From: Yaniella flava
GTDB lineage: Bacteria; Actinomycetota; Actinomycetes; Actinomycetales; Micrococcaceae
Direction: 5' to 3'
Assembly (NCBI RefSeq): GCF_039529295.1
Contig: NZ_BAAAMN010000007.1
Coordinates: forward strand, 1-64,000
DNA length: 64,000 nt
Shown here: piece after piece, positions 15,649 to 23,910 of the stretch
Layout of the letters: every line of letters starts with the position of its first letter
Position numbering within the stretch: position 1 is the first letter of the stretch
Program-made: the position numbers and the translations under genes
The notes under the pieces: generated by a model
The model's database searches: none
Seen by the model: only the letters and a program-made list of their open reading frames with translations
Told to the model about the DNA's origin: nothing

Positions 15649-17904
15649 GTGGACCACACCCCGGTCCTGCCCAACATTGGTATCCCGTGTCCCACCGATC
15701 TGCTCAACCCCGACAAACTCGATGGTGCCTCCCTGGGTGAAGCCCTGCACGCAGCAGCGTTCATTCTGCAATATGCTGGCAAGAAAATGGCCAACCCCAA
15801 CACCTTTCATGAACTCGCCACATTTCTCCAGGGTGAGGGGTCCGACTGGTCTGGCTACCAGCCCCAAACCGGTGATGAAACCAGCCACGACGATACAGAC
15901 AGCGCTGGAGATTCGAAGACACCAGCCACCGTGGTGCCACCAGAACGCTATTACGACTCGCTACCCGCGATTGGGGACATGCTGTCGCAAGTCACGCAGT
16001 CTACGGATGTGATGATGGCCAACTACACCCGCTACTTCCAAGCCGCTGAACACGACCAAGTCACCTACTTCGGTGCACCCTTTGCCACCAGCGGCTTCAC
16101 TGATGCTAAACAGTATCTGCGTGACACGATGAAACTCTCCGCAGCCACCGCAGCCAAACACCTCGACCGGGCAGCGTATGTGACCCTGGCCCCCGGCAAA
16201 AACCCCGAAGAAGCCGCCAACCTCCCCGTCTTCGCACGCATGGCCGCCGCATTTATCAACGGACGAATCCCAGCAGAAAATATCGACCGATTCATCAACC
16301 TGGATCAAGACCTTACTGACTACGCCGCCAAAACCGGCCAAACCACCGACTATAAAAACGCCGTCCTCCAAGCCTTTGAACCCACCCTGGTCGAAACCGC
16401 TGAAACCTCCACCCCCGATGAAGTCTCCAGAGTGAAAAAGCGGTGGGTGGACCGTATTGCGCATGCTATGAACGCCGATGGGCCCTCACCCTCCAAAACC
16501 CTACGCAAACAGCCCGATAATGCGATCAAAACCCGGGATCACGCCGATGGCAGCGGCCACATCAGCATGCACGCCACCCCAGACCTGTATGCGCAATTCA
16601 AAAACTTCAAACTCCACATGCTCAACCACCACGGCACCCCACCAGACATCCCCGACGGAATCGCCGCACTGTTCCCCACAGGCCACCCTGGCGAGCCAAC
16701 CGACGACGTAGCAGATAACCCTGCAGATCCCAGCACATCGGAAGTCGCCGCAGTCGATCACGATGAAGACGCCGACAACGCACAGCCAGAAGACGCAGCA
16801 GAACCGGCAAAAGATGCCAACGCATCAGACACAACCTCGATCGACCGTGATGAGCAACAGACCACAGCCGCTGACAATCCCGCGGACTCAACACTGGAAG
16901 CCACTACCGACAGTGATCCTGGCGATGCACCCGCCGACTGTGCGCCGCTCTGGGAGACGGGCACGGCATCGCATGACGGGAATCCAATACATCAGCCGGA
17001 TATGGCTCCGTTGGGGCTCACCCCGGATGAGGTGCCGTTCCCTCATCCTGATGCCATTGTCGCCGAAGACTCCGACGGTAACCCGGTCACCGCTCAGCGG
17101 GTCAAGAGCATTGATCAGATGAGCAACGGCCAGAAACTCGGGGCCATGCTCATCGGCATGTTCAACACCCTGCTAACCATGGACCCCACAGAGGCGGGCA
17201 TCAAAAAATCCCACGGATCCAGCGCACAACTAGTCTTGGTCCAAGATATCCAAACGGCTCACCACACCCTGGGCCTACCAGAACTACCAGCAGCAGCACA
17301 GCGGCCACCCGGCATCGAAGGCATCCTACCACCAGTGATCACCGCACCCAACCCCGACAGAAGCAGCCCACCAGACTGTCACGAACTACCACCGCCAGAT
17401 CCGAATGATGCTTTCAAACCACCACCCGATGACGATTTCACCTCACCACATGATGGGTACGTGAACCCAGTGCCCTGGACCCCATATCAGTCAGAGGTCA
17501 TCAACCACGGACCAATGCACCCCAAAGACGCTGAAATCCTGGCCTGCAACGCCGAACTCGTAGGCCAAATCTGGAACGGACCAGACACCGTGCTCCACCA
17601 GAAACGCACCCACCGACTCTTCACCCCCACACAACGCCGCGCCATCCTCGCCCGCGACCGCGGATGCCAAGCCCCAGGCTGCACCATCCCCGGCATCTAT
17701 TCCGAAATTCACCACATCAAAGAATGGGAACACGGCGGCACCACCGACGAACCCAACGCCACCACGCTATGCGCTCATCACCACGGGGCAATACACATCG
17801 GCAAATGGCGCATCGTCAAACACCACGGCATGACGTTCTTCCAACCAGCCCCATGGCTCGACCCATACCAACCCCTACTCCGCAACGTCTACTGGAACAC
17901 ATAG
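15649..17904 (+). CDS. DUF222 / HNH endonuclease protein (13E12 repeat family), copy 1
   Basis: A 751-residue protein. The N-terminal DUF222 region spans about 1-340. An acidic low-complexity insert (Asp/Glu/Ala/Thr-rich) follows at about 350-450. A second conserved block (MSNGQKLGAMLIGMFNTLLTMDPTEAGIKKSHGSSAQLVLVQDIQTAHHTLGLPELP) precedes the C-terminal HNH nuclease at about 671-716 (RGCQAPGCTIPG, EIHHIKEWEHGGTTDEPNATTLCAHHHGAIH), which includes the zinc-binding Cys and the catalytic His pair. The GTG start has GAGAGGAG 7 bases upstream. Proteins of this kind occur in several copies per actinobacterial genome (REP13E12 in Mycobacterium); their biological role is unsettled. A paralogue lies at 60158-62050 and lacks the acidic insert. 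Confidence 0.9.
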   Translation: MDHTPVLPNIGIPCPTDLLNPDKLDGASLGEALHAAAFILQYAGKKMANPNTFHELATFLQGEGSDWSGYQPQTGDETSHDDTDSAGDSKTPATVVPPERYYDSLPAIGDMLSQVTQSTDVMMANYTRYFQAAEHDQVTYFGAPFATSGFTDAKQYLRDTMKLSAATAAKHLDRAAYVTLAPGKNPEEAANLPVFARMAAAFINGRIPAENIDRFINLDQDLTDYAAKTGQTTDYKNAVLQAFEPTLVETAETSTPDEVSRVKKRWVDRIAHAMNADGPSPSKTLRKQPDNAIKTRDHADGSGHISMHATPDLYAQFKNFKLHMLNHHGTPPDIPDGIAALFPTGHPGEPTDDVADNPADPSTSEVAAVDHDEDADNAQPEDAAEPAKDANASDTTSIDRDEQQTTAADNPADSTLEATTDSDPGDAPADCAPLWETGTASHDGNPIHQPDMAPLGLTPDEVPFPHPDAIVAEDSDGNPVTAQRVKSIDQMSNGQKLGAMLIGMFNTLLTMDPTEAGIKKSHGSSAQLVLVQDIQTAHHTLGLPELPAAAQRPPGIEGILPPVITAPNPDRSSPPDCHELPPPDPNDAFKPPPDDDFTSPHDGYVNPVPWTPYQSEVINHGPMHPKDAEILACNAELVGQIWNGPDTVLHQKRTHRLFTPTQRRAILARDRGCQAPGCTIPGIYSEIHHIKEWEHGGTTDEPNATTLCAHHHGAIHIGKWRIVKHHGMTFFQPAPWLDPYQPLLRNVYWNT

Positions 17905-17977
17905 AAAATGAGCCAGGCGAGTTGCCAAGTCTCGCGCAATCTTGGCCATCGACTCCGCATCAGCTAATCAATCGACT

Positions 17978-18010
17978 CTGCCTCCGGACCCAGGATGGGA
18001 CCGGAGGCAG
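17978..18010. terminator. Hairpin between convergent HNH and cstA genes
   Basis: CTGCCTCCGG (17978-17987) and CCGGAGGCAG (18001-18010) form a perfect 10-bp stem with a 13-base loop. It lies between two tail-to-tail genes and may terminate both. There is no T-run, so this is a structure-based call. Confidence 0.6.
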
Positions 18011-18029
18011 ATTGCGTTTGGATAATTGA

Positions 18030-19730
18030 CTAGACCGAAGTTCCCGCTTCGATATCGTCCATTTCCGCATCGAGATCTAATGGTTTGTTCCTCGTCCGGA
18101 CCATACTGCTGATCGCAGCGAGTACGACCCATACCGCAGCTATCAAGATGATCACGTCAATGACAACAAGCAACCACTGACCATCCGCGATGAACGTGCC
18201 CAGCTGGATGATTGCCGCATACATCGACACGAAGAAAACGAATACCAGCGGAATGATGACCGGCCAGACGGGGCGCTTCGTACGCAACAAGATAATTGCC
18301 AAAATCGAAAGCGTCAGCGCAGCCAACAGCTGGTTGGTCGTACCAAATAGTGGCCAAATGATCATGCCACCACGGCCATCGCCACCTGCGGAGAACGCTA
18401 GACCGAAGCCCGTCACCAACGTGATCAGCGTCGCCAAGAAGACATTCAGCCTCACCCCAAATAATTCGAAGATCACCGCTGTCACAAACCGTTGCAAACG
18501 AACACCGGTATCCATCGTCGTAGCAGCGAACAACACCGCCATCGTGGCAAGAATTGTGGCCGACAGACTCTCCGGAATGGCCAGCCCAGCATTCAGAATA
18601 GTGCTACCTGCATCGACGAACGCAGCGGCACCACCCTCCTCAAAGGCGGAATACACTTCTTCCCAAGCAGCGAGCGTGGCAAAGCCCGACGTCGTCGCGA
18701 TAATCGTGCCCAGGGCAAGTAAACCCTCACCAACTGCGCCGAAATACCCAACGAACCGAGCGTCCGTTTCTTTATCAAGCTGTTTCGATGATGTGCCTGA
18801 CGACACAACACCGTGGAATCCCGAGATGGCGCCACACGCCACCGTCACGAACAGCAACGGCATAATCCCGGGAGTCCCCTCCGGGACATTCTGGTTGATC
18901 GCGGGCGCGACAACCGTTGGGTTCGAAATGAAAATGGACAAGTACAACAGCCCAAGACCAACAAACAGTTGCAGGCCATTAATATAGTCACGTGGTTGCA
19001 ACAACATCCAGACCGGCAACATCGAGGCGATACCGGCGTAGAGGAAGAGCACGATGATCCAGAACGCCGAAGCCGAAAGGCCCAGAATGGTCTCCGGGAG
19101 TTCAACAGGGAAACGATCGCCGAGCACCATCAGTGCGTACAGGGCGACAACACCGACAATCGACACCAGCGGCAGATTCCACTTAAACCGATAGATAGCC
19201 TGGCCAATCACCAGGGCTACAGCAATAGCACCCCAGGTCGGAATGACCGCCGTCGGCGTGGAGACCAGTAGATCCGCAATGACCACAGCGAAGACCGCGT
19301 TGACCATCAACAACAAGAAAAAGATGACAACAAGGAAAAGGACGCGCCCTGAACCACCAATATAGCGGCCCGACAAGGTGCCGATAGAACGACCCTTGTG
19401 CCGAGCCGAGGCCCACAGCGCACCGAGATCGTGCATCCCGGCGAAGAAGATCGTACCCAAGGTAACCCACAAGAACGCGGGCAACCAACCCCAGATCACC
19501 GCGACCGCGGGACCGACAATCGGTGCGGCACCCGCAACCGACGTGAAATGGTGGCCCCACAGGACCCACTTATTCGTGGGGACGTAATCGACCCCGCCTT
19601 GATATTTATGTGATGGCGTCCGATAGTCCGGGCTCAGTTTGTATACCCGTTTTGATAAAAACTTGGAGTACAAAAAATATCCAAACAGCATCATCAGAAC
19701 GCCAACAACCGCCATGATTAACGACTGCAT
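18030..19730 (-). CDS. cstA: Carbon starvation protein CstA (pyruvate/peptide transporter family)
   Basis: About 566 residues with many TM segments. The CstA signature is clear at the N-terminus: DYVPTNKWVLWGHHFTSVAGAAPIVGPAVAVIWGWLPAFLWVTLGTIFFAGMHDLGALWAS, then RHKGRSIGTLSGRYIG. The C-terminal part has MDTGVRLQRF and PLFGTTNQLLAALTL. E. coli CstA and BtsT import pyruvate or peptides; members are induced in starvation. ATG 19730 is chosen because GAAGGAG lies 5-9 bases before it; the GTG at 19745 would overlap that site. A CRP/GlxR-like palindrome lies about 52-67 bases upstream of the start, which fits cAMP control. Confidence 0.93.
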   Translation of the reverse strand: MQSLIMAVVGVLMMLFGYFLYSKFLSKRVYKLSPDYRTPSHKYQGGVDYVPTNKWVLWGHHFTSVAGAAPIVGPAVAVIWGWLPAFLWVTLGTIFFAGMHDLGALWASARHKGRSIGTLSGRYIGGSGRVLFLVVIFFLLLMVNAVFAVVIADLLVSTPTAVIPTWGAIAVALVIGQAIYRFKWNLPLVSIVGVVALYALMVLGDRFPVELPETILGLSASAFWIIVLFLYAGIASMLPVWMLLQPRDYINGLQLFVGLGLLYLSIFISNPTVVAPAINQNVPEGTPGIMPLLFVTVACGAISGFHGVVSSGTSSKQLDKETDARFVGYFGAVGEGLLALGTIIATTSGFATLAAWEEVYSAFEEGGAAAFVDAGSTILNAGLAIPESLSATILATMAVLFAATTMDTGVRLQRFVTAVIFELFGVRLNVFLATLITLVTGFGLAFSAGGDGRGGMIIWPLFGTTNQLLAALTLSILAIILLRTKRPVWPVIIPLVFVFFVSMYAAIIQLGTFIADGQWLLVVIDVIILIAAVWVVLAAISSMVRTRNKPLDLDAEMDDIEAGTSV

Positions 19731-19781
19731 CTCTGACTCCTTCACAGTGTGGTGATGTCTCTAGCACACTTTAGTGCGCAA

Positions 19782-19797
19782 TGTGACACATGTCACT
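19782..19797. promoter_or_regulatory. CRP/GlxR-like operator upstream of cstA
   Basis: TGTGACACATGTCACT fits the CRP-family consensus TGTGA-N6-TCACA at 9 of 10 positions. It stands 52 bases before the cstA start. Corynebacterial GlxR and E. coli CRP use this motif, and cstA is a known CRP target in E. coli. Binding here is inferred. Confidence 0.65.
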
Positions 19798-19868
19798 ACA
19801 CTGGTGTAGTTCTCGCACGTCAGATAACTGCAGGATGTCGTTGCGTCTGCTTCGCGGTTGGAAAAACC

Positions 19869-20330
19869 TTAGCCCTGTGGCCGTCCTTGCGGCATCTCGT
19901 GGGCCGCAACCGCCGGAAAGGGATCGCCGTCGTTATATTTTTCTTCCACCCGCTGGACTTCCTTCATCACCGCGCGGATGACAAACTGGCTCAACGAGCG
20001 GTGCCCCTCGGGAATCATGGTGTGCAAAACCGCGCCCCGCAGTCGGGCAGTGTCCTGAGGTTCTTGATAGAAACTCACCTTATTGGGGTGCTTCCGCGGC
20101 GAGTTCTCCGGGTTCTCTAACACCTCGTCGTTGGCCTCTTGCGCTTCGGCTTCGACCTTGTCATCAATCTCAGGTTCGCTAAATGGCGTCGGGATCGCGA
20201 TGCCGAGTTCGAGGGCCCCCTGCCCTAGCGGCGCCTCGTCAGCCGGGTCTGCAACAGCGTCGTCGTTCGTTGATGGTTCCGACGATTCAAAGTCGAAAAG
20301 CGCTTCGTGCTGCCCTGCTGGCTCAGACAT
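19869..20330 (-). CDS. ParB-like (centromere-binding type) protein, orphan
   Basis: A 153-residue protein. An acidic, probably disordered N-terminus (about 1-75) is followed by a conserved C-terminal block: KVSFYQEPQDTARLRGAVLHTM, GHRSLSQFVIRAVMKEVQRVEEKYNDGDPFPAV, ending MPQGRPQG. I associate that block with actinobacterial proteins annotated as ParB family or centromere-binding, of ribbon-helix-helix character. No ParA ATPase is adjacent, which is odd for a partition gene. Start ATG 20330 has AGGTGA upstream. Function as a DNA-binding segregation factor is inferred. Confidence 0.6.
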   Translation of the reverse strand: MSEPAGQHEALFDFESSEPSTNDDAVADPADEAPLGQGALELGIAIPTPFSEPEIDDKVEAEAQEANDEVLENPENSPRKHPNKVSFYQEPQDTARLRGAVLHTMIPEGHRSLSQFVIRAVMKEVQRVEEKYNDGDPFPAVAAHEMPQGRPQG

Positions 20331-20454
20331 GGTTCACCTGTGGTTATTATCGATGGTGCGAGTGGTCGGTTAATACTCTAGGTGTTCAACGATCCTGCGC
20401 CACTCAACCTCGGGTCGGGTGTGGTGCACTCGGAGCATCACTAGCTTGACGGAA

Positions 20455-20460
20455 TAGGAT
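20455..20460 (+). promoter_or_regulatory. -10 box of the 32-residue ORF (leaderless geometry)
   Basis: TAGGAT, 6 bases, ATG at 20467. Confidence 0.5.
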
Positions 20461-20466
20461 GGTTTT

Positions 20467-20565
20467 ATGGATGGAGAACAAAAAGCTGATGACGAAGACG
20501 TATTAGCGATCTCGAAGCGCCTGATCGAACAGAATCGAGAAGCCTACGAGGAGCTCGCAAAATAA
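20467..20565 (+). CDS. Small acidic protein, 32 residues
   Basis: The ORF reads MDGEQKADDEDVLAISKRLI and ends NREAYEELAK. It is a single amphipathic helix by appearance, and this kind of helix recurs in short actinobacterial proteins of unknown role. A leaderless promoter 6 bases before the ATG supports expression. It sits alone between the ParB-like gene and the nitronate monooxygenase. It could be an antitoxin fragment or an independent microprotein; no partner is visible. Confidence 0.55.
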   Translation: MDGEQKADDEDVLAISKRLIEQNREAYEELAK

Positions 20566-20620
20566 CCCGACTATGAGCCACGGCTGCTGTCATAGTCTCG
20601 TGTAAAAGGGAAGGTTCATC

Positions 20621-21658
20621 ATGGAATTTCATCACCCAATCGTTGCCGCACCGATGGCCGGCGGCCCGTCGTCAAACGAACTAGCGCGCGCCGTCGCATC
20701 AACCGGCGCCCTCGGTTTTCTGGGTGGCGGCAACAAAACCGCACAGCAGATCGTCGAGGACTATCGGTCGGTGGCGGACGCGGGAGCCGTGGGCGTAAAC
20801 CTGTTCGTGCCGGATGCGGCAAACACCGCGGTTGATGTTGCCAAAAGCAGTGCGCAGCGCGGCGAAAAGCTTGCGGCATTTCGGGAACAACTCATGCCCT
20901 TCGCCGAGCGGCTCGGAGTTGAACTGCCGACGGTCGAACAGGCCGGCGAAGATGTTTCGGATGATTGGGACGCGAAACTCGAGGCCGCGGTTGAATGGCC
21001 CATCGTCACGTTCACCTTCGGGCTGCCCGCGCCAGCAGTGTTCCAACGACTTCACGCATCGGACACGCAAGTTGGTGTGACCATCACGTCGGTTGCTGAG
21101 GCTCACAATGCAGTAGCGCACGGCGCCGATTTTCTCGTGGTGCAAGGCCCCGAAGCGGGTGGACATCGATCGGTACATGATCCGTTAGGCGAACCCGAGA
21201 CCTTGGAGCTGCCCGCCCTGTTGGATGACGTCAATGCCGTGGTAGATGTGCCGTTTGTTGCAGCCGGTGGGATCGCCACGCCCGAGGATGTGCGAGACGT
21301 GCTGGCCCACGGAGCGTCGGCGGCATCGGTGGGTACCGCGCTGTTGCTCTCCGACGAGGCCGGGTCGAACCCCGTGCACCGGCAGATGCTGCAAGAGGAT
21401 CGGTCGGGCGTCACCCAGCTGACACGGGTCTATTCGGGACGCGTGTCGCGGTCATTGGTCAATGAATTCATGTCGCTGACGGCACCCGCGGTGTATCCGG
21501 AGGTCAATGCGCTGACGGTGCCGATCAAACGGGCAGCAATCCAGGCTCGCGACCCACGTTCCACACACCTGTTTGCTGGCACCAGGTACCTGCAAGCCAA
21601 GACCGGCCCGGCCGCTGAGATTGTCGAGTGGTTAGCTGGGAATCGTCATAAGGAATGA
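20621..21658 (+). CDS. Nitronate monooxygenase (2-nitropropane dioxygenase family)
   Basis: A 345-residue FMN-dependent TIM barrel that oxidises alkyl nitronates. Family motifs: HPIVAAPMAGGPSSNELARAVASTGALGFLGGGN at the N-terminus, the FMN-phosphate segments DFLVVQGPEAGGHRS and PFVAAGGIATPEDVRDVLAHGASAASVGTALL. The His in AGGHR is the usual active-site base. GGGAAGG lies about 10 bases before the ATG. It stands 36 bases before the histidine-kinase gene, but that gene has its own promoter-like box, so co-transcription is uncertain. Confidence 0.9.
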   Translation: MEFHHPIVAAPMAGGPSSNELARAVASTGALGFLGGGNKTAQQIVEDYRSVADAGAVGVNLFVPDAANTAVDVAKSSAQRGEKLAAFREQLMPFAERLGVELPTVEQAGEDVSDDWDAKLEAAVEWPIVTFTFGLPAPAVFQRLHASDTQVGVTITSVAEAHNAVAHGADFLVVQGPEAGGHRSVHDPLGEPETLELPALLDDVNAVVDVPFVAAGGIATPEDVRDVLAHGASAASVGTALLLSDEAGSNPVHRQMLQEDRSGVTQLTRVYSGRVSRSLVNEFMSLTAPAVYPEVNALTVPIKRAAIQARDPRSTHLFAGTRYLQAKTGPAAEIVEWLAGNRHKE

Positions 21659-21681
21659 TGCGCGTGGGCCTGATGGCCGCA

Positions 21682-21687
21682 TATATT
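21682..21687 (+). promoter_or_regulatory. -10 box of the histidine kinase gene (leaderless geometry)
   Basis: TATATT, 7 bases, GTG at 21695. This supports 21695 as the start over the earlier in-frame TTG at 21686, which overlaps the box. Confidence 0.45.
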
Positions 21688-21694
21688 GGTGCGC

Positions 21695-22954
21695 GTGAAG
21701 TTCTTTGACCGAATAGTCACCCTGTGGCGCAAGTATCCGCGCATCGCCGATGGGCTCATCATCCTGCCGTTGATGGGGCTGATGTTACTGTCCTCGGCGG
21801 GCGCGATGACGTCGTCCACGTTTCCCATCCTCGTGTACGGCTGGCCCGAGTGGGCGCTGTATGTTGTGATTGGGTCCATCCTGGTGTTGCATATGGCGCC
21901 GTGGATCATCCGGCGGACGAATCCGGTGCTTTCGGCCGCGCTGGTCGTCGTGGGCTCGCTGATCCACTTGTTCCTCGGGCCGCAGCTGATGCCATCGATG
22001 ATCATGGTGGTCGTCACGGTGCAAAACCTGGCGCATTTAGCACCCCGGTGGGCCTCGATCGCTGGGTTTGTCACCGCGCTGGTGGGCGCGGGGTTATACG
22101 CGGTCGAAGTCACGATGTTGCCGCACTTCTTCCCCTCGAATGCATACCAGGCCGACGAGATCATTGAACCAACCGGGGCGTTCTACGCCATCCCGATCAG
22201 CATTCCCGTCATCGCGCTGGTGGTGTTGTTCTGGGCGATCGGCAACATCCAGCGCACCCGGCGCGTGCGCATGGAAACGCTCCAGACCCGCACCGAACAG
22301 TTGCGCATCGAGGCACAGCAGGAGCGTGAACTGGCGGCCGCCGATGAACGCAACAGAATCGCCCGGGAGCTGCATGACATCGTCGCTCATTCGCTGCAAG
22401 TGATGATTTCGCAAGCCGATGGCGGACGATACGCGGCCAAAGCAGATCCGGACGTCGCCCCGCGTACGCTGGAGACGATTTCCGATACTGGCCGCCAGGC
22501 CCTGGGCCAGATGCGCCGGTTGCTCGGAGTGCTACGAGATACCGATGGGGCCGACACGACACCGCAGCCCGGGCTGGGCAATATTGAAGAACTCATCGCG
22601 ACCGTTCGGTTATCGGGTCTCGAAGTTGTCTTCCATCAGACGGGTGAGCCTTCCCGTGCGATCGCCGACGGAGCCGAGCTGGTGTTGTATCGGATTATTC
22701 AGGAGGCGCTGACCAATGTCGCCCGCCATGCCGGTGAACAAGCCAGCGCCACGGTGACGTTACACTGGCGAAATACCGGCGTCTCGGTCACGATTGAGGA
22801 CGACGGCGTGGGCTCAACCGAAGACGACAATGCGGGCCAGGGGTTAGTCGGCATGCGAGAACGCACCGCACTGTATGACGGCACGTTCTCGGCGGGTCCG
22901 AAAGCTGGCGGTGGCTTTCGCGTTCATGCACATCTGCCGTACGAGAATGGATAG
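21695..22954 (+). CDS. Two-component sensor histidine kinase, NarL/DesK type
   Basis: About 419 residues. The N-terminal half has about five to six TM segments (IILPLMGLMLLSSAGAM to VIALVVLFWAIGN), so the sensor part is membrane-embedded without a large external domain. A coiled linker leads to a HisKA_3 domain with the phospho-acceptor His in NRIARELHDIVAHSLQV, then an HATPase_c domain (EALTNVARHAG, DDGVGS, GQGLVGMRERTALYDG). The response regulator begins 1 base after its stop. The signal is unknown. Confidence 0.9.
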   Translation: MKFFDRIVTLWRKYPRIADGLIILPLMGLMLLSSAGAMTSSTFPILVYGWPEWALYVVIGSILVLHMAPWIIRRTNPVLSAALVVVGSLIHLFLGPQLMPSMIMVVVTVQNLAHLAPRWASIAGFVTALVGAGLYAVEVTMLPHFFPSNAYQADEIIEPTGAFYAIPISIPVIALVVLFWAIGNIQRTRRVRMETLQTRTEQLRIEAQQERELAAADERNRIARELHDIVAHSLQVMISQADGGRYAAKADPDVAPRTLETISDTGRQALGQMRRLLGVLRDTDGADTTPQPGLGNIEELIATVRLSGLEVVFHQTGEPSRAIADGAELVLYRIIQEALTNVARHAGEQASATVTLHWRNTGVSVTIEDDGVGSTEDDNAGQGLVGMRERTALYDGTFSAGPKAGGGFRVHAHLPYENG

Positions 22955-22955
22955 T

Positions 22956-23621
22956 ATGCAACCAATCAAAGTCGCCATCGTGGATGACCAGCTGCTCATC
23001 CGCTCCGGTTTGTCGATGCTGATCAACTCCCGACACGATCTGACGGTGACCGGTGAGGCCTCCGATGGTCAAGAAGCCCTCCGCTCGGCCCATATTCGTG
23101 ACGCCGACGTGGTGCTCATGGATGTACGCATGCCGGTGATGGACGGTATCGCCGCGACCAAGGCGCTCTTGGAAGTCAACGACGCGTTGAAGCTCATCGT
23201 GCTGACCACATTCGATCTCGATGAGTACGCCCTGGACGCCATTGATGCCGGTGCCAGCGGGTTTCTCCTGAAAGACGCCCCACCCGAGCAGCTATTGGGC
23301 GCGATTGATTCGGTGTATCACGGGGATGCGGTCATTGCGCCGTCGACGACGAAACGGCTTTTGGAACACTTGGTGACCCCAAAACGTGCCACGTCGTCTG
23401 GTCACTACGATGCCGACCTCGCGGCACTGGCGACGCTGACCGGCCGCGAGCGCGAGGTGCTCGAGGCGATGGCTGAAGGGTTGTCGAACGCCGAGATTGC
23501 CGCCAAGTTGTTTGTCTCGGGGACAACGGTCAAAACCCATGTGGGCAAGGTGCTCACCAAATTGCAGGCGCGCGACCGGGTGCAGGCGGTGGTGCTGGCG
23601 TATCGCACCGGAATTGTGTAG
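22956..23621 (+). CDS. Response regulator, NarL/LuxR family
   Basis: A 221-residue partner of the preceding kinase. The receiver domain has the acidic pair VDDQ, the phospho-acceptor Asp56 in VVLMDVRMP, and the conserved Lys in LLKDAPPEQLL. The C-terminal LuxR-type HTH reads LTGREREVLEAMAEGLSNAEIAAKLFVSGTTVKTHVGKVLTKL. The ATG directly follows the kinase stop, so the pair is coupled. No obvious target operon is attached. Confidence 0.92.
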   Translation: MQPIKVAIVDDQLLIRSGLSMLINSRHDLTVTGEASDGQEALRSAHIRDADVVLMDVRMPVMDGIAATKALLEVNDALKLIVLTTFDLDEYALDAIDAGASGFLLKDAPPEQLLGAIDSVYHGDAVIAPSTTKRLLEHLVTPKRATSSGHYDADLAALATLTGREREVLEAMAEGLSNAEIAAKLFVSGTTVKTHVGKVLTKLQARDRVQAVVLAYRTGIV

Positions 23622-23636
23622 CGCCCGGCACCGGGA

Positions 23637-23642
23637 GATAAT
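23637..23642 (+). promoter_or_regulatory. -10 box of the 86-residue membrane protein gene (leaderless geometry)
   Basis: GATAAT, 6 bases, ATG at 23649, right after the response regulator stop. Confidence 0.5.
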
Positions 23643-23648
23643 AACCCT

Positions 23649-23909
23649 ATGGAACCACGCAGAGGATTGAACGACAAGGACTTAGCCAACCCACGCCGGG
23701 CAAAACCGGCCACGGTGGGGATGAGCATGATGCTGATCATCGGGGCGCTGGTGCTGGGCTCGTCGTTGGCGATCAACTTTTTCACCGGGTACTTTTCGAT
23801 ACTGGCATTTGTCATCGGTATCGTGCTGATCGGTATTGCGGTGGCGTACTTGGTGTTCAAGGCGTTCAAGGACGATGCCGCTGGTTCGCCGGAAGACTCT
23901 GACCAATAG
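23649..23909 (+). CDS. Small membrane protein, 86 residues
   Basis: It begins MEPRRGLNDKDLANPRRAKPATVG and then has two hydrophobic helices at about 25-44 and 48-70, ending in an acidic tail. It follows the two-component genes by 27 bases but has its own leaderless-type -10 box. No family recognised. Confidence 0.65.
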   Translation: MEPRRGLNDKDLANPRRAKPATVGMSMMLIIGALVLGSSLAINFFTGYFSILAFVIGIVLIGIAVAYLVFKAFKDDAAGSPEDSDQ

Positions 23910-23910
23910 T

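Noticed and set aside
15649..17904. Group II intron or homing endonuclease interpretation of the HNH genes
   Set aside because: The DUF222 architecture is that of free-standing 13E12-family proteins; there is no intron boundary or split host gene.
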